Shown here piece by piece: positions 22,886-34,429 of a stretch of DNA of 64,000 nt. Each line of letters begins with the position of its first letter. The stretch's first letter is position 1. The stretch lies in NCBI RefSeq assembly GCF_000321225.1, contig NW_004450323.1, forward strand, positions 295,756 to 359,755, written 5' to 3'. This DNA comes from Odobenus rosmarus divergens (taxonomy: Eukaryota > Chordata > Mammalia > Carnivora > Odobenidae). The notes below the pieces were generated by a model. The model worked only from the letters and a program-made list of their open reading frames with translations, ran no database searches and had not been told where the DNA came from. A program made the position numbers and the translations under genes.

Positions 22886-25365
22886 ATTTATCCTATCACT
22901 ACTTACTGAATAATCAACTCCTTCTGTCTTGACTTGAAATATATTTACCAAATTTTCATTTACATGCTGAGGTCCTTTTCTATGCTTTCTGTTGCTTTCA
23001 TTCATTAGTTTGCCACATAGTTTTAGCTCTTAAAAGTATAGATAACATCTTTTTTATTTGTAAGGAAACTTTGCCTCACATTAGTCTTCTTTTAAAATAT
23101 TTATTGACTGTTGTTAATTTTATTCCAGATGAATTTTAGAATCATCTCATTAAGTTGTAAAATTTTTAAAACTATGGGACTTCGATTGCAAAGGTAGTAA
23201 ATTTATTAATTAGTGGGGGAGAAATTTAATTTTGTTATAAATTCCCACACAGAGATATTCTATTTTTCTGTATTTTTTTTTCTTTGCCTCTTTCTAAAGT
23301 ATTGTAAGATTTTTAGATTTATGTGTCAGTCAGTGAAGAAATACTTATCAATGACCAATTATGCACTAGTTAGTAAGTCAGGAAGGTTTGAATTATAGTT
23401 GTAAAAAAATATATATATATAAATAATAAATCAATCTCCACTCATGGAACTCATAGTCAAGTGGGGAATATAGACATTAAATAAACTTACAAATAATTAA
23501 ATAATTGCCAAGTATGCACAGTGCGTAAAGAGGGGTATTATTTATTTGTAGTATTAATAAATGATCCCAGAAAAATGGCCTGTTCACTTGAGACTATTCA
23601 AGTGAGAGTGGCATATTTGGGTCTCCTGCTAGATGATTCACTTACAATGGACTTATAGTAGCTTTCCATGGAAGGCCTTTTCCTTAGAGTGATGTGAAGC
23701 AGCAGTGATAGTTGTTCTAGTGATGTACTCACATAAATATCAAGGGTTGGCCCATAGGCATTGGCCTGGCTTCCCTCCAGATCTCTGGCACAGACTACAT
23801 ACAGTCTCTTAAATTTCACTGTATTTTATCCTGTAGCATATTGCTAACTATTAGGTGGTGGGGACGGGGGCTAAATTATACTGCTTGCCAATTTCTGTGG
23901 TATAAATATTCCTACTATAGCTGATTCCAGGCTACCAATGTGAAGTCAGCTGACTTGTAACACTCCTGAAGATTTAATACTTGATCTCTCAAGTGAGTTC
24001 CAGTATAGCCCCCACCCCAAGGTCCTGTCGTCTGGTTTCTGCTTAACCCCACCTCCTCCAAAGTCATGCCCCATCCCTGGTCAGTCTTATTTATTCCCTC
24101 AAGCTCTTTGGAAGCCACTCTTTTCACTCTCTTATTTTACATATGTTATACCATAAACTGACCTCTGCTCTCCTCAAGGGATTCATTTTGTTGTGAACAC
24201 CTTAATTTAGGAGTTAAAAGAAAACAAAACTTAATACTGTTTCTTTTCCCTTTTCTTCTTGCTGTAATAATCAACTGAATAATTGCCCTGAGGCAATGAA
24301 GATGCTGCTAACTGACCAGGGAAAGAGTCAAGAAATTCAGACAATCACAAGGATTAATATTTTAAAAGCTTAGCATACTGCTTAGAATCAATGGATACCT
24401 TTCATAAATCCACGGATAGTATCAAGTTATTTAACCAGTGCCCACTCTTTGGTTAAAATATGTGGTAAATCTGTGGAGAAAAGTCTCCTCTTAATTTACA
24501 CAGGAAGAGAGGGAAGAAAGCATGAGGAACCATCCTCTGAACAGCCATTTCAGTCTCTCACCCAGGAAAATGTGTGGGGAGTTGTAGGCATTCCCGTTAT
24601 GTCAGAAAACTGTTGGGTCACTGTGTGTGTCTGTCCATAGGAAGTGGTCAGTGTGTGAAGGATGTCACCTAGGAGGCACAGATTCATCATAAAGCTCAGT
24701 ATAATGGTAATGAAAGACATATTTGGAAGGCAAAACAGAAGACACTCAGAGAAGAGTCCTATCAGGATCCTTCATTCCTACTCCCCTTGGTCTCTCTTCT
24801 GCTAACTTTGACTTGGAGGTAGTAAAAATGAAGTACAAAGATGCCAGAAAGCACCGGTCTCCAATTTTTTGATCAATGAAAGGTAGATTGACTTTCCTTA
24901 GATTGTGAATTCTCTTTGGATCTTGGGTCATTGCATTGGTGATGTAAACAGGCTTTCTGAGGAAATCCTCTGTCCGCTTTTCTGAAGATGTTCCAGTGGC
25001 CTCTAGGCTGATTCTGAGTCAATGATGGATGAAAATTTGGAGCCTTTGTTTCTTATGCCCATTTAACTTGCATGGAGCAGATCAAATTGAGCTCTCTGAC
25101 AGCTAGACTTTTATTTTTTGAACATTAGAGCCTATTTATAGCAATGTCACAGAATTAAAAAAAAAGTTGTATTATTATCTATCAATCTATCACAGCTGCT
25201 AACTTGGGAAATGAATGGGTGAGCTCTGGTGTGCTGCCCTGGGCAACTGCTCTGTCCCAGGGAATCCCGAGGGGCCTGGACAAATCCAAAGCAAAGCTCC
25301 TCACTGGGTTTGTCAACACTGTTGCCCAAGAAACTCAGATAAAGTCATCATAAGAGAAGCCAATA
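22886..25365. other. Intron with an L2 relic, otherwise unrecognised
   Basis: 22886-23190 may be old L1 in minus orientation. 23340-23530 ('ccactcatggaactcatagtcaagtggggaatatagacatt') is a reversed L2 relic with a TA run at about 23409-23421. 23530-25365 has no feature I can name. Confidence 0.45.
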
Positions 25366-25369
25366 ACTC

Positions 25370-25800
25370 AAATGATGAGGGTTTGGAAAAGAGAAAGGTA
25401 GAAATTTATTTCGGGTGCCAGCAGCTGGAGGAGGTGGCAGGTTCAAGTCTTAACAAGTGACCTCTCCACTGGTAAGATGGACACCTAGAATTTTATAAGG
25501 AAAGATTAGGGGCAAGGGGTTACATGAAAGAGAGCAGGCTGAGAGTGCGTGATCATGGGCGGGGGTTAGTAGGTGTTCAGCCCATGGTCACGGGCAGGGA
25601 AGGGGTCCTGTGGGGTGAAGTCTTCTAGGCATTCCATTGCTATCAGGGCTTTGTGGTCTGGTGGTTAGAATGTTTAAAAAGTGTGGTAAGAAATAAGCCC
25701 AATGGACTTTAGTTAGAGCATGAGTTAAGCTGTCTTGTCTATTTCTGGTTTTAACTGTTGGAGTCTACAGTTGAACAAGAGGGCTCACTAACAGTATCCC
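25370..25800 (-). repeat. Possible LTR-type repeat
   Basis: A block of LTR-like composition. 'gtagaaatttatttcgggtgccagcagctgg' gives AATAAA on the minus strand, followed by G-rich text ('catgggcgggggttagtaggtg', 'cacgggcagggaagggg'). No partner LTR or target duplication was found. Confidence 0.35.
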
Positions 25801-26559
25801 TTATTTTTCATCTCTGGTCCTTCCTGGTGGTAGGTTACTTCTTATGGATATAACTCTGAGGACCTTTGTCCCCTTAATCAAAAAGAGAAAATGGGATGGA
25901 ATAGGATGACTCAGAATTCAGCCCTACCTCAGACCACGTAGTTATTCATCTGGAGAGGCAATAAAGAACATTGTTGGATCTTAGCAAGATTGTCTGGAAT
26001 AATCAAAGAACCTATGTCAAAACAGTCCACCCTGCTGACTTAGCATAGCCTTCTTGTTCTTGCTACTCTGCTTATTGATGTTAGAATACAGAACAGGAGT
26101 TGAGATTGTTGAGTTCCATTCTTGGATAGCATTCAGAAATAGTGCACTATCCCAAATAGTTCAGCTTAAAATTTTTCCCTTAAAATTACCTTCATACAAG
26201 ATTTCTGGGCCCTTTTCACACTTTCCCTGGATGTATCCTTTGCACATATTGTTCTGGTGTTCAGCACTCCAAGGCATTAGTAGATAGGAACAGATGGGAG
26301 GCAAATGAGTTAAATGTGTAGATGTCATATGTGAAAAGTTGCCTTCCTCTATGCATGCTATTTTGCCAGTGCTCCTTCTAAAGAATGGCATCCACAATTT
26401 GATAAAACATAGTGGAAAACACTGTGTAATCATGACCCCATTAATCTGGCTATTAAATAGTTTGCATACTGACTGGGCTAAATACATTGATCTGCTAATC
26501 TTTACTACTACCAATAGTATGATTAATGGTAATTATAATAATAATGATTATAGCACCTA

Positions 26560-26735
26560 AATATATTGAGCACATACAATATGAAAAATTTCCTGAGCAC
26601 CTTTCATGTGATACTTAACTCAATGAGGGTAGATAATAATAGCAATATACCCTTTACCAAATGAGGATATAATTTACTGAAGGCCACATATCTCTTGAGT
26701 CATGAATCCAGGAATGGTTGTGATATATTGCCAAA
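26560..26735 (-). repeat. MIR relic
   Basis: 'tattgagcacatacaatatg', 'gatacttaactcaatgagggtagataata', 'aaatgaggatataatttactgaaggccacatatct' follow reversed MIR. Confidence 0.6.
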
Positions 26736-26754
26736 CTCTTACAGAGTATTTATC

Positions 26755-26936
26755 CTTATTTTTATTTATTTATTTATTTGCAAGAGAGCACAAACAGGGG
26801 GAAGGAACAAAGGGAGAGAGAGAAGCAGACTCCCCACTGAGCAGGAAGCCTGATGCAGGCTTGATCCCAGGACCCTGAGATCATGACCTGAGCTGAAGGC
26901 AGATGCTTAACCGAATTGAGTCACCAAGGCGTCCCT
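26755..26936 (-). mobile_element. Carnivore tRNA-derived SINE
   Basis: 'tttatttatttatttatttgcaagagagcac', 'cactgagcaggaagcctgatgcagg', 'ccaggaccctgagatcatgacctgagc', 'gagtcaccaaggcgtccc'. Flanks share TCCTTAT. Confidence 0.92.
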
Positions 26937-28270
26937 TTCCTTATAGTTCTTTCAATCAGTTAATTTTAGACTTTAAAGTAAATGCTTTTAAAAGCCATGA
27001 TGTTTGCATACATTACTATATATCTGTGGTCTTTTTATTAGATGATCAGTATTTAACATGCTAAAAGACATTGGTAAATCCAAACATCTAATTCCATCTG
27101 ATACAAACATGAATTTACTTTATAAGCTGTATGATATAAACATGCATGTTCCTCACCTCACTGAAAAGTTGCATTGAGATGACAAAACATGAAAATAATG
27201 GGGGGATGAGGAGTCCACAGTGTGTTGAAGGCAGGGAGGGTGTTGAGGGAACCACAACAGGAATGGATTTGGGGATGATATGAAGAGTATGGATTCAGAT
27301 GACAATGAAATTTGAATTAAGGAGCCCACATCCCAGGTACAAGCAAAACAGGATTCTAAAAAGAAATTTTTTTCTAACGGAACCTCCTAAAAACACCAAA
27401 ATTAGAAGCAGAAGTGAGCCCATGGCCGATAGCCTGTAAATTAATCAAAGTTCTGTGGAACCACTAATCTTAACTTGTGTAAGAGCTGTTTCCAGTCCGC
27501 CTCCAGAATAAAACTGTGACTACAATTTTTCAGTTTGGGAGGGAAAGCACAGTGAAGAAGAGTAAAGTTGCTAGGCAGATTTCAGTCCATGCATTCTCCA
27601 CAGATAACATTTTCTAGAGATTTAGTCACCTCCCCACCTCCCTGGTACTGAGGGGGACACCCTTCTCTCCCTTCTACCTGTAAATGTCTCCTGCAAAAGG
27701 GTGCCCTGTATTCAGTTTTCAGAGTGTCTCATGTGTCCACAGTTTCTTAAAAATAACCGCCTTAAAATGATCAGTATGCCAAAGAGACATATCTTGGGGT
27801 GGCAAAATTTGCTTCCCTAGACCTTCGAAATCCTCAGAATGTAAAAATAGTTTAATAATTTCAAGGTTTTGGTTTTTACTTTTTGGTACGTGCTTGAATG
27901 AAAACAGGATTATTTTAAAAGTTGTTATTAAACTTTAATCTTTAAATAACTTTAGCATATTTGAATTCCCTTAAGTCAAGGCAGTATGCTCTTCTCAATA
28001 AATGACAATGAAAGCTCTGTAGTTAACAGTATTATCAGTATAGAGAGACAGAAGGAAATTTAATTAAAATATTGGCTTTATTGCATATGTTACCCCCTTG
28101 GTTTTCATCATCTATTTTAATTGGAACATTAGCTGTACTTTGTAGATTATTGAAATGTTTGCTTATTGAAGTATTGTATATTAAAATCTATTTAAGAGGA
28201 ATTCTTAACTAGTTGAAATCTGTGATTAATATCTTTTAATATTGGGGAATATCTGAATTACCCTTGAGGT
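26937..28270. other. Intron, nothing recognised
   Basis: No exon, repeat family or RNA gene visible to me. Confidence 0.4.
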
Positions 28271-28760
28271 TGTTAAAAAAACAAAAGTTAACTGAGTAAA
28301 TTTGAGAATCTAACTGGCTTTATTAAATGATTCATGAATCAGGCAGCATCCCATCTAACAAGCAGAGGGGACCTCTGAGGAATTGTACAACACGCAAAGT
28401 TTTTATAGAATAAGGGTGGGGGCAAGAAAGTTACTAACAAAAGAAAAGAATTTTCCAGGCAAGGTAGCTATCCCTGAGAGGGAAGAATAGGAGGTCTTAT
28501 CAGGCAGATCACCTCATCTTCCTTTGGGGGAGGGAGTGATGGAGAGGGCCAATGTGGCAGACACTTTGCCTCTGATAGGAAAATTCCTGACTAGTTAAGG
28601 TTAAGACTAAGACTACATTAATGGGTGAAGTTGAAACTGCAGTTAGATGAGCTATTAATCCCCAGTTTGGGGATTCAGCCTAAGTGGTGCCATTTTGGGC
28701 CTGTGGTTTTGTAGCTGGGGCATAGGGGAGCAAGAGCACCTGGCTCCAGGGGCCCCAAAC
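28271..28760 (-). mobile_element. Probable solo LTR, antisense
   Basis: Starts TGTTAAAAAAACAAAAG and has 'actggctttattaaatgattcatgaatcaggcagcatcc', which places an AATAAA signal on the minus strand followed by a short U5-like end. The body is LTR-like. The far boundary and target duplication are unclear. Confidence 0.5.
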
Positions 28761-28764
28761 AGAC

Positions 28765-29115
28765 CATGTTCAGACACTCGCTGCTGACAGAATCTGAAGG
28801 CAGAGAAATGAATGGTGGTGAAACCAGAAAGGAATTTATTTCAGTGAGGCCAACACCGGGAAGACAGTGGACTAGCGTCTCAAATACTGTGTCCAAAAAG
28901 CCAATAATACTTTCAGGTTTACATGGGAAAACGTGGGGCAAAGTGGGTGGGCACGTGCTGAAGGTTAAATCCATCATTGTCTTGGAGTCAGTTACGGGCA
29001 GGGTCTTGCTGGTTCCGGGCAGACTTTATGGCTTGAGGGGGTAGTGTCTGTCTCCTGCCTGTGCCACCCAAGCGGAAAGTTTGAGATCAAAATGGAGACA
29101 GCCCAAGCCCTCTTT
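28765..29115 (-). repeat. Second LTR-like block just before the KCNK2 M2 exon
   Basis: 'accagaaaggaatttatttcagtgagg' gives a minus-strand AATAAA, followed by G/C-richer text ('gttacgggcagggtcttgctggttccgggcag') like that of the block at 25370-25800. It ends about 95 bp before the exon acceptor. The family is not recognised. Confidence 0.35.
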
Positions 29116-29211
29116 CAGTTTTCTTTGTTTTCTTTTTAACAAGGTCATATGTTTTAAACTATTACTCGTTTATAAACAACCGAAAACAATTTTTTTTTTT
29201 TTTGTATCTAG

Positions 29212-29372
29212 GATTTGGAAATATCTCACCGCGCACAGAAGGGGGGAAAATATTCTGTATCATCTATGCCTTACTGGGAATTCCCCTTTTTGGTTTTTTG
29301 TTGGCTGGAGTTGGTGATCAACTAGGGACCATATTTGGAAAAGGAATTGCAAAAGTGGAAGATACGTTTATT
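29212..29372 (+). CDS. KCNK2: KCNK2 (TREK-1) internal coding exon: end of pore loop 1, M2 and M2-M3 linker
   Basis: This exon encodes part of TREK-1, a two-pore-domain background K+ channel of the plasma membrane gated by stretch, lipids, pH and temperature. The acceptor is a long T-run followed by TCTAG, and the donor is ATT|GTAAGT. The exon is 161 nt. Its first two bases complete a Gly codon begun in the previous exon, and it ends in phase 0. Translation runs [13 protein letters not shown], which is the tail of the first K+ filter and the outer mouth. Next comes the hydrophobic M2 helix ([20 protein letters not shown]), then [20 protein letters not shown] of the cytosolic linker. These residues fit TREK-1 better than its paralogue KCNK10, which has GYGNIAPSTEGG and a different linker. 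Because 161 is not a multiple of three, skipping this exon shifts the frame. A truncated TREK-1 isoform lacking exon 4 is known and probably corresponds. The exon number is inferred, since upstream exons are outside the window. Confidence 0.97.
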
Positions 29373-29589
29373 GTAAGTATAACAGCCTTTTAACTACATA
29401 TGTTGTTTAATTTTTTTTAATAAAACTATCACCTCAAGTACGGTTAATCAAGCTATTGGGTTTTCCATAAACTTTTATATGCACCTTTATTAGCATGTAA
29501 CTCACTTCATAGTTAATTTTATACTTAATTTGAATGAATAAATTAGTACATGGGAAAAATCCAAAAATATGCAGAAATAAGAAATCTGA

Positions 29590-29735
29590 CAATCCTGGGT
29601 TCCAATTCCAGACATCTTGTCTTGCTGTATTCTCTTAAGCTAGTTATTTTACCCTGAAATCTCCATTTTGTCATTTATATAATGTGAATAATGGTACTGG
29701 CAATGGAGACGTCACTTTGAGAGTTAGAGATAATA
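29590..29735 (+). repeat. MIR relic
   Basis: 'aatcctgggttccaattccagac', 'ctcttaagctagttattttaccctgaaatctccattttgtcattt', 'gtgaataatggtactgg' in MIR order. Confidence 0.7.
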
Positions 29736-29746
29736 AATAAAAGCTT

Positions 29747-29983
29747 GGGGCACCTGGGTGGCTCGGTCAGTTAAGCATCCGACTCTTGGTTTTGGCTCAG
29801 GTCATGATCTCAGGGTCGTGTGATGGAGCCCCTAGTTGGGCTCCTCCCTCAGGACAGAATCTGCTTAAGATTCTCTCCCTCTTCCTCTCCCTTCCCTTCT
29901 CCCTCCCCACCCCACCCCCGCTTATGTGCATGCACTCTTTCTCTCTCTCTCTCTCTCTCAAATAAGTAAATAAAATCTAAAAT
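29747..29983 (+). mobile_element. Carnivore tRNA-derived SINE
   Basis: Head GGGGCACCTGGGTGGCTCGG, 'ggctcaggtcatgatctcagggtcgtg', CT-rich body with (CT)n and an AAATAA tail. Flanked by AAATAAAAGCTT (29735-29746 and ending at 29999). Confidence 0.95.
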
Positions 29984-30744
29984 AAATAAATAAAAGCTTA
30001 ACATAGCTAGTAAATAACTGACAATTCTTTCTAATTTAAAATTTGCTTTGGTACCTTTGTCCATTGCTGGTGGCATTCTAAATTTATATAGCCTTTTTGT
30101 GAAGGACATCCTATTTAGCAAACACAATAAAGGTGATCATATAACTTAATTCAGTGATGACATTGATAGAAACTTATCCAAGGGATATAATTCAGTAGAA
30201 CCAGAAGTAATATACATGAAGATGTTCATGGCTATATTATCCTCAATAGAAAAAAATAAGTATAATGAAAATGCTTTTATCAGAATGGTAAATGAAAAGT
30301 AGTAATAATACCACTATGATTATAAGCTTTTATTCCTGGAGAAAATTACCAAGAAAATAGTTGCATGAGAGGGTAGGATTATAAAGGATATGTTACTACC
30401 ATCACCTATATTACAAATACATTTTACCTGCTCTTCAATAGTCTTTTCATCTTTTCACAAACATTTCAACAAAGTATTTTACATGTAATTCTACTGATAA
30501 AATAAGACTACTGAGTATTGGTTTTCAATTTATAGTTCCAGTTTTTAGCATTAGTTATGTTTTAAGTTCCAAATTCACTCAGATACTTCTACAGTTGGAA
30601 TGGAGTAGGTATGATTATTCTAAAATAGGAGTTTCATCCTGTTCTGGGTAATATACTTTTCTTATATTGATCTTAAAAGTATCTTGTATTTTTATTCATT
30701 AAGAGGGAAGATTAGTGGCATCCACGTGGTAATGCTGAATTATG

Positions 30745-31235
30745 CATTCATTCAACAAATTTTTTTTGCTTAATTTTTTTTTTTAATTTGAGTAGAGTTG
30801 ACACACAATGTTACATTAGTTTCAGGTGTACGACTTAGTGACTTGACAAGTTTATGCATTATGCTATGCTCACCGCAAGTGTAGCTACCATTTGCCTCAT
30901 TGCATTGCTATTACAATATCATTGACTGTTTTTCTTACGTTGTGCCTTTCATTCCCTTGACTTACTCATTCCATAACCGGAGGCCTGTATCTCCCTCTCC
31001 CCTTCACTCATTGTGTCCGATTCCCCCGCTCTCCCCCTTTCCCTCCCCTCGGGCAACCATCAGTTTGTTCTCTACATTTATACTTCTGATTCTGCTTTTT
31101 GTTTGTTTATTCATTTGTTTTTTTTTTTTTTTCAACAAATTTCTGGGTGCCCACTGGATGCCAGGTAATGTTTTCCATGCTGCATCTATATCGGTGCATA
31201 AAACGCATCCCGTACCCTGGTGGTGAATACGTTCC
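30745..31235 (-). repeat. L2 relic split by an L1 fragment
   Basis: 'gcattcattcaacaaattt' before and 'ttcaacaaatttctgggtgcccactggatgccaggtaatg' after the L1 insertion together form a reversed L2 3' end. Confidence 0.75.
30763..31130 (-). mobile_element. L1 3' fragment inserted in L2
   Basis: 'gagtagagttgacacacaatgttacattagtttcagg', 'ccattccataaccggaggcctgtatctccc' and 'gggcaaccatcagtttgttctc' are the minus-strand 3' UTR of an older carnivore/eutherian L1. TTCAACAAATTT is duplicated at 30751-30762 and 31131-31142. Confidence 0.85.
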
Positions 31236-31679
31236 AGTGGTCATGAATATCAATACCAACTATTTAGTCCGTGGTTCCGTTTTGTGTATTTTCATATATT
31301 TCCAGAGTACGTTTGGCCTGCCATCAGTAGTATGCCTATAGAAGAGAAATATTTCAAAAGTTATTCAGGTAAATAAAGAGTGATGTACCTCTGAAATGGC
31401 ATTCTCAGAGCAAATGTAATTTATTTTGAAAGCATTTTGCCTGTTGTAAAGCTATGTAAGGGTAAAGTAGCATCATCATTGGCATTGATTGTTTTGAGTT
31501 CTTTCTGCTATACCCAATTTTTATAAGACAATTGAACATTAATTATAAAAGGGAAAAAAATAACATCCGCACTTGCTAATTTGCTGAGAATGGTGTTTAA
31601 GGTGAGCTTTGTAGGTACGCCAATAATCAATAAACCTCAGTCAGTGTCTCTCTCTCGCTCTCTTCACTCTCATCCTTAG

Positions 31680-31866
31680 AAGTGGAATGTTAGTCAGACC
31701 AAGATTCGCATCATCTCAACAATCATATTTATACTGTTTGGCTGCGTACTCTTTGTTGCCCTGCCTGCAATCATATTCAAGCACATAGAAGGTTGGAGTG
31801 CCCTGGATGCCATTTATTTTGTGGTCATCACTTTAACAACCATTGGATTTGGCGACTACGTTGCAG
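31680..31866 (+). CDS. KCNK2: KCNK2 (TREK-1) internal coding exon: M3 and pore loop 2
   Basis: This exon follows the M2 exon after a 2307-bp intron. The acceptor is a CT-rich tract ending CCTTAG and the donor is GCAG|GTAAGT. It is 187 nt, enters in phase 0 and leaves one base of a Gly codon for the next exon. Translation begins [16 protein letters not shown] and gives the M3 helix ([19 protein letters not shown]). It continues with [19 protein letters not shown], the turret and second pore helix, and then the second selectivity filter [11 protein letters not shown]. The TIGFGD filter and the M3 sequence match TREK-1. The paralogue KCNK10 differs at several positions, for example its TVGFGDF filter. 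No frame break is present and all residues needed for the second filter are intact. Confidence 0.98.
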
Positions 31867-31955
31867 GTAAGTTTTACCTGGCACCGACCCTACTTGCCTA
31901 ACCCGTGTCCTTTAGTTAGACTTTTCACTCGGGTTTGCAGCACAAATGTCTGTCA

Positions 31956-32375
31956 TAGTTTCCCAGGCCTGCTGTCATGAGCGATGTGCCCCAAAACTGG
32001 GTGGCTTTAAACAAGAGAAATTCATTGCCTCACAGAATTTCAAAATCAAGGGGACAGGAGGAACATGGTCCCTCTGAGACTCTAAGTGGCATCCCTCCTT
32101 GCCAATTCCAGCTTGTGGAGGAGGCCATCCGTCCCTGCCCGTCCTGCTCCATTACTCCAGTCCCTGCTTACGACATCACATGGCGTTCCTTATCTCTGTG
32201 TCTCTGTTGCTGTGTCCACATTTCCCTTTTCTTATAAGGACACCAGTTATACTGGACGAAAAGCCCCCACTCTACTCCAGTATGAATTCAGATGAACTAA
32301 TTTCATCTTCAGATGTTCTGAGGTACTGGGAATTAGGACTTGAGCATACCATTTTGGAAGACCATTTAATCCGTA
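31956..32375 (+). repeat. Ancient interspersed repeat, same family as 52781-53178
   Basis: Shares with 52781-53178 the order 'tgggtggctttaaacaagagaaattcattgcctcacag', 'aaatcaaggggacag', 'cttataaggacaccagt' and 'aggtactgggaattaggacttgagcatac'. It is a common mammalian element, probably LTR-derived, whose family name I cannot give with certainty. Confidence 0.6.
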
Positions 32376-34205
32376 ACAGGGACAGAGAGACAAAAGAAAA
32401 GTCATTCTGGGACAGTGGAGGTAGGCAGAAGGGTGCAGTTGAACATTTATTTTCATTCTAGGAAAGAAATTTAAGTTGCTGTTTGTTCAAAATCTTATAT
32501 TCCCCTGCTAATTTCAGAAACCAGACAGTCTGCCTCTCATTTTTATTTTTTATGTATTTATTTTTCTTTTACTGTTAGACAAATTCGAGTTTATCTTTGC
32601 TCTTTTTACTTGGGCTTTTTCATGTCTCAGTTTTAAAAACACCTGCAAACTTCAGAAGATGTTCTAAGCTACTTAAGACCTTCTTTTTTCTAAGATATTT
32701 ACCTTATTTAATTTTCAGTTCTCAGGACAGTATTTTTTTACGTTAACCAGTGTCCACACTTTTATTCATGTTTTTTTTGATATTTCCTTTTCTACATGTT
32801 ATTACAATTGCAGTTTGCTTTATTGTTGTATCTTTTGGGTCTTAACTTCCTGCTATTTTAATTCTCTTTACCATTTATATTATCCAAATTATCATTATTG
32901 TTCTAATTCCAATTTTAAATAAATTATAATAATGGTGGTAAAAGTAAGCATGATGGCATTCTATCGTGGATCATTTTGACTAGCTCCTGAAAATCTAAAC
33001 CATTCTTTTTTAGAAAATCCAATTTCAAGTATTAGAAGAACATGCTAAACACTAGAGTAGGAATGTGCCCTTAAACTTCACAGGATAAACTCACCAGCCT
33101 AATTTAGCTTTAGGAGAGTTTTATACTTTCGGACTGTTCGCTCTTCTTTCTTGTCCCAAAGTTCTTAAATGTTTTCAGAGAAAAAATATTTTGCGCAGTT
33201 CTATAAAATCTCAGAGAAGGCTGATAGTTCTTCTGTTCTGTTGATTTGTTAATTATGGTTTAATCTGGCAAAGACCACACTGCCCTTGAAGATGGGGATG
33301 TTTTCATGAAGGAAGCCTTGTTTTTGGTCAAAAATCCTGTGCACACATCTCTGTACGGGATGGAGGCCCCAGAAAGGGAGAGGGCATCACTCTGCTGGAG
33401 ATCCTTTTGTTTTCTAATTAGCAAAATGTAGAGAAGAATCTCAGATATTTGTAGCTCCATATAGGAGGAACAACTTCTGCTCTAAAATGCCCATTTTTCT
33501 AACCTCTGAAGGTGTATGGTTGGCTTAAGTAAAAGTGGAAAGTACATTAATATAGGAGAAAGTAAGACACAGTGAGATAAGATTTAGACTTGTGATATGT
33601 TAACCTTGGCCTCTTGCACCACTTTATAAATATCATTAACAAGGTCTTATAGCAGCTATGGAATATATAGGTATTTGGTGAGGAGCTTAAGGCCAACAGC
33701 TTTGCACTGCATATGCTATTTTAAATTTTAATTTATAATTTTTTATAGTAATACATTTTATTTATTTTTCAGCTTTGTTGAGATATAATTAAAAATAAAA
33801 TTATAAGATATTAAAAGTGTACACGATGGTGATTTAAGTATACATTATAAAAGGATTCCCACTGTCTAGTTAATTAATACATTAACATATCCATCCCCTC
33901 ACATATTTATCTTTTGAGGGAGTGGGGAGTAGTAAGAACATTTAAGTTCTACTCCTAACAGATTTCAGTAATACAATACAATGTACATGTTATTTTAAGA
34001 AATTGACAGACTCTGTCAGTCCAGTATGAGTCCTGGTCTGGTTAAAAAAAAAAAAAAAAAAGATTATGAATTAAAAAAAAAAAAGTGGGTGGAATCCTAA
34101 AATAATGTTGTATTTGTGACCACAGTATAAAATGGCTTAGAAAAAAAGAACAAATATTTTTACTTTATGGTTTTGTAGAAGGTTAAAAAAAAAACACCTT
34201 TTTTT
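32376..34205. other. Intron with an old L1 3' relic (33760-34020)
   Basis: 32376-33759 holds nothing I can name. 33760-34020 ('ttcagctttgttgagatataattaaaaat', 'cctcacatatttatcttttgagggagtgggg') is an old L1 3' end in minus orientation. Two A-runs (about 34044 and 34072) follow. Confidence 0.5.
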
Positions 34206-34421
34206 AAAAGATTCTATTTATTTAGAGAGGGAGAGACTGAGCACGTGCCCAAGTGGGGGGAGGGGCAGAGGGAGAGGGAGAGAGAGAATCTCAGGCAGAC
34301 TCCCCACTGAGCAGAAGTCCAGGGAGGGGCTCCATCTCACAAGCCCTCATGACCCTCAGATAACGACCTGAGCCAAAAATCAAGGGTTGGAGGCTCAATC
34401 AACTGAGCCACCCAGGCGCCC
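34206..34421 (-). mobile_element. Carnivore tRNA-derived SINE
   Basis: 'aaaagattctatttatttagagagggag', a GA-rich body, 'cccactgagcagaagtccagggaggggctcc' and 'caactgagccacccaggcgcccc'. The flanks CACCTTTTTTTAAA and CACCTATTTTTTTAAA are its target duplication. Confidence 0.93.
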
Positions 34422-34429
34422 CACCTATT

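Larger units (their letters stand above)
1..29211 (+). other. KCNK2: KCNK2 intron, 3' part
   Basis: This is intronic DNA upstream of the M2 exon. The preceding exon must end inside the first filter, with the first base of the Gly codon. I looked for an open stretch ending in TTIG before a GT donor and found none, so that exon probably lies outside the window. The interval is AT-rich and repeat-filled. The apparent reading frames here belong to L1 ORF2 remnants or are chance. Confidence 0.85.
29373..31679 (+). other. KCNK2: KCNK2 intron between M2 and M3/pore-2 exons
   Basis: A phase-0 GT-AG intron of 2307 bp. It contains a MIR relic, one SINE, and an L2 relic split by an L1 3' fragment. The remaining unique segments (30000-30740 and 31236-31679) show no recognisable feature apart from the CT-rich tract before the acceptor. 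Confidence 0.95.

Noticed and set aside
21503..23005. Apparent long coding frames of 240-500 codons on both strands
   Set aside because: They run through 685 undetermined bases. The readable ends are L1 ORF2 remnants, so they are artefacts.
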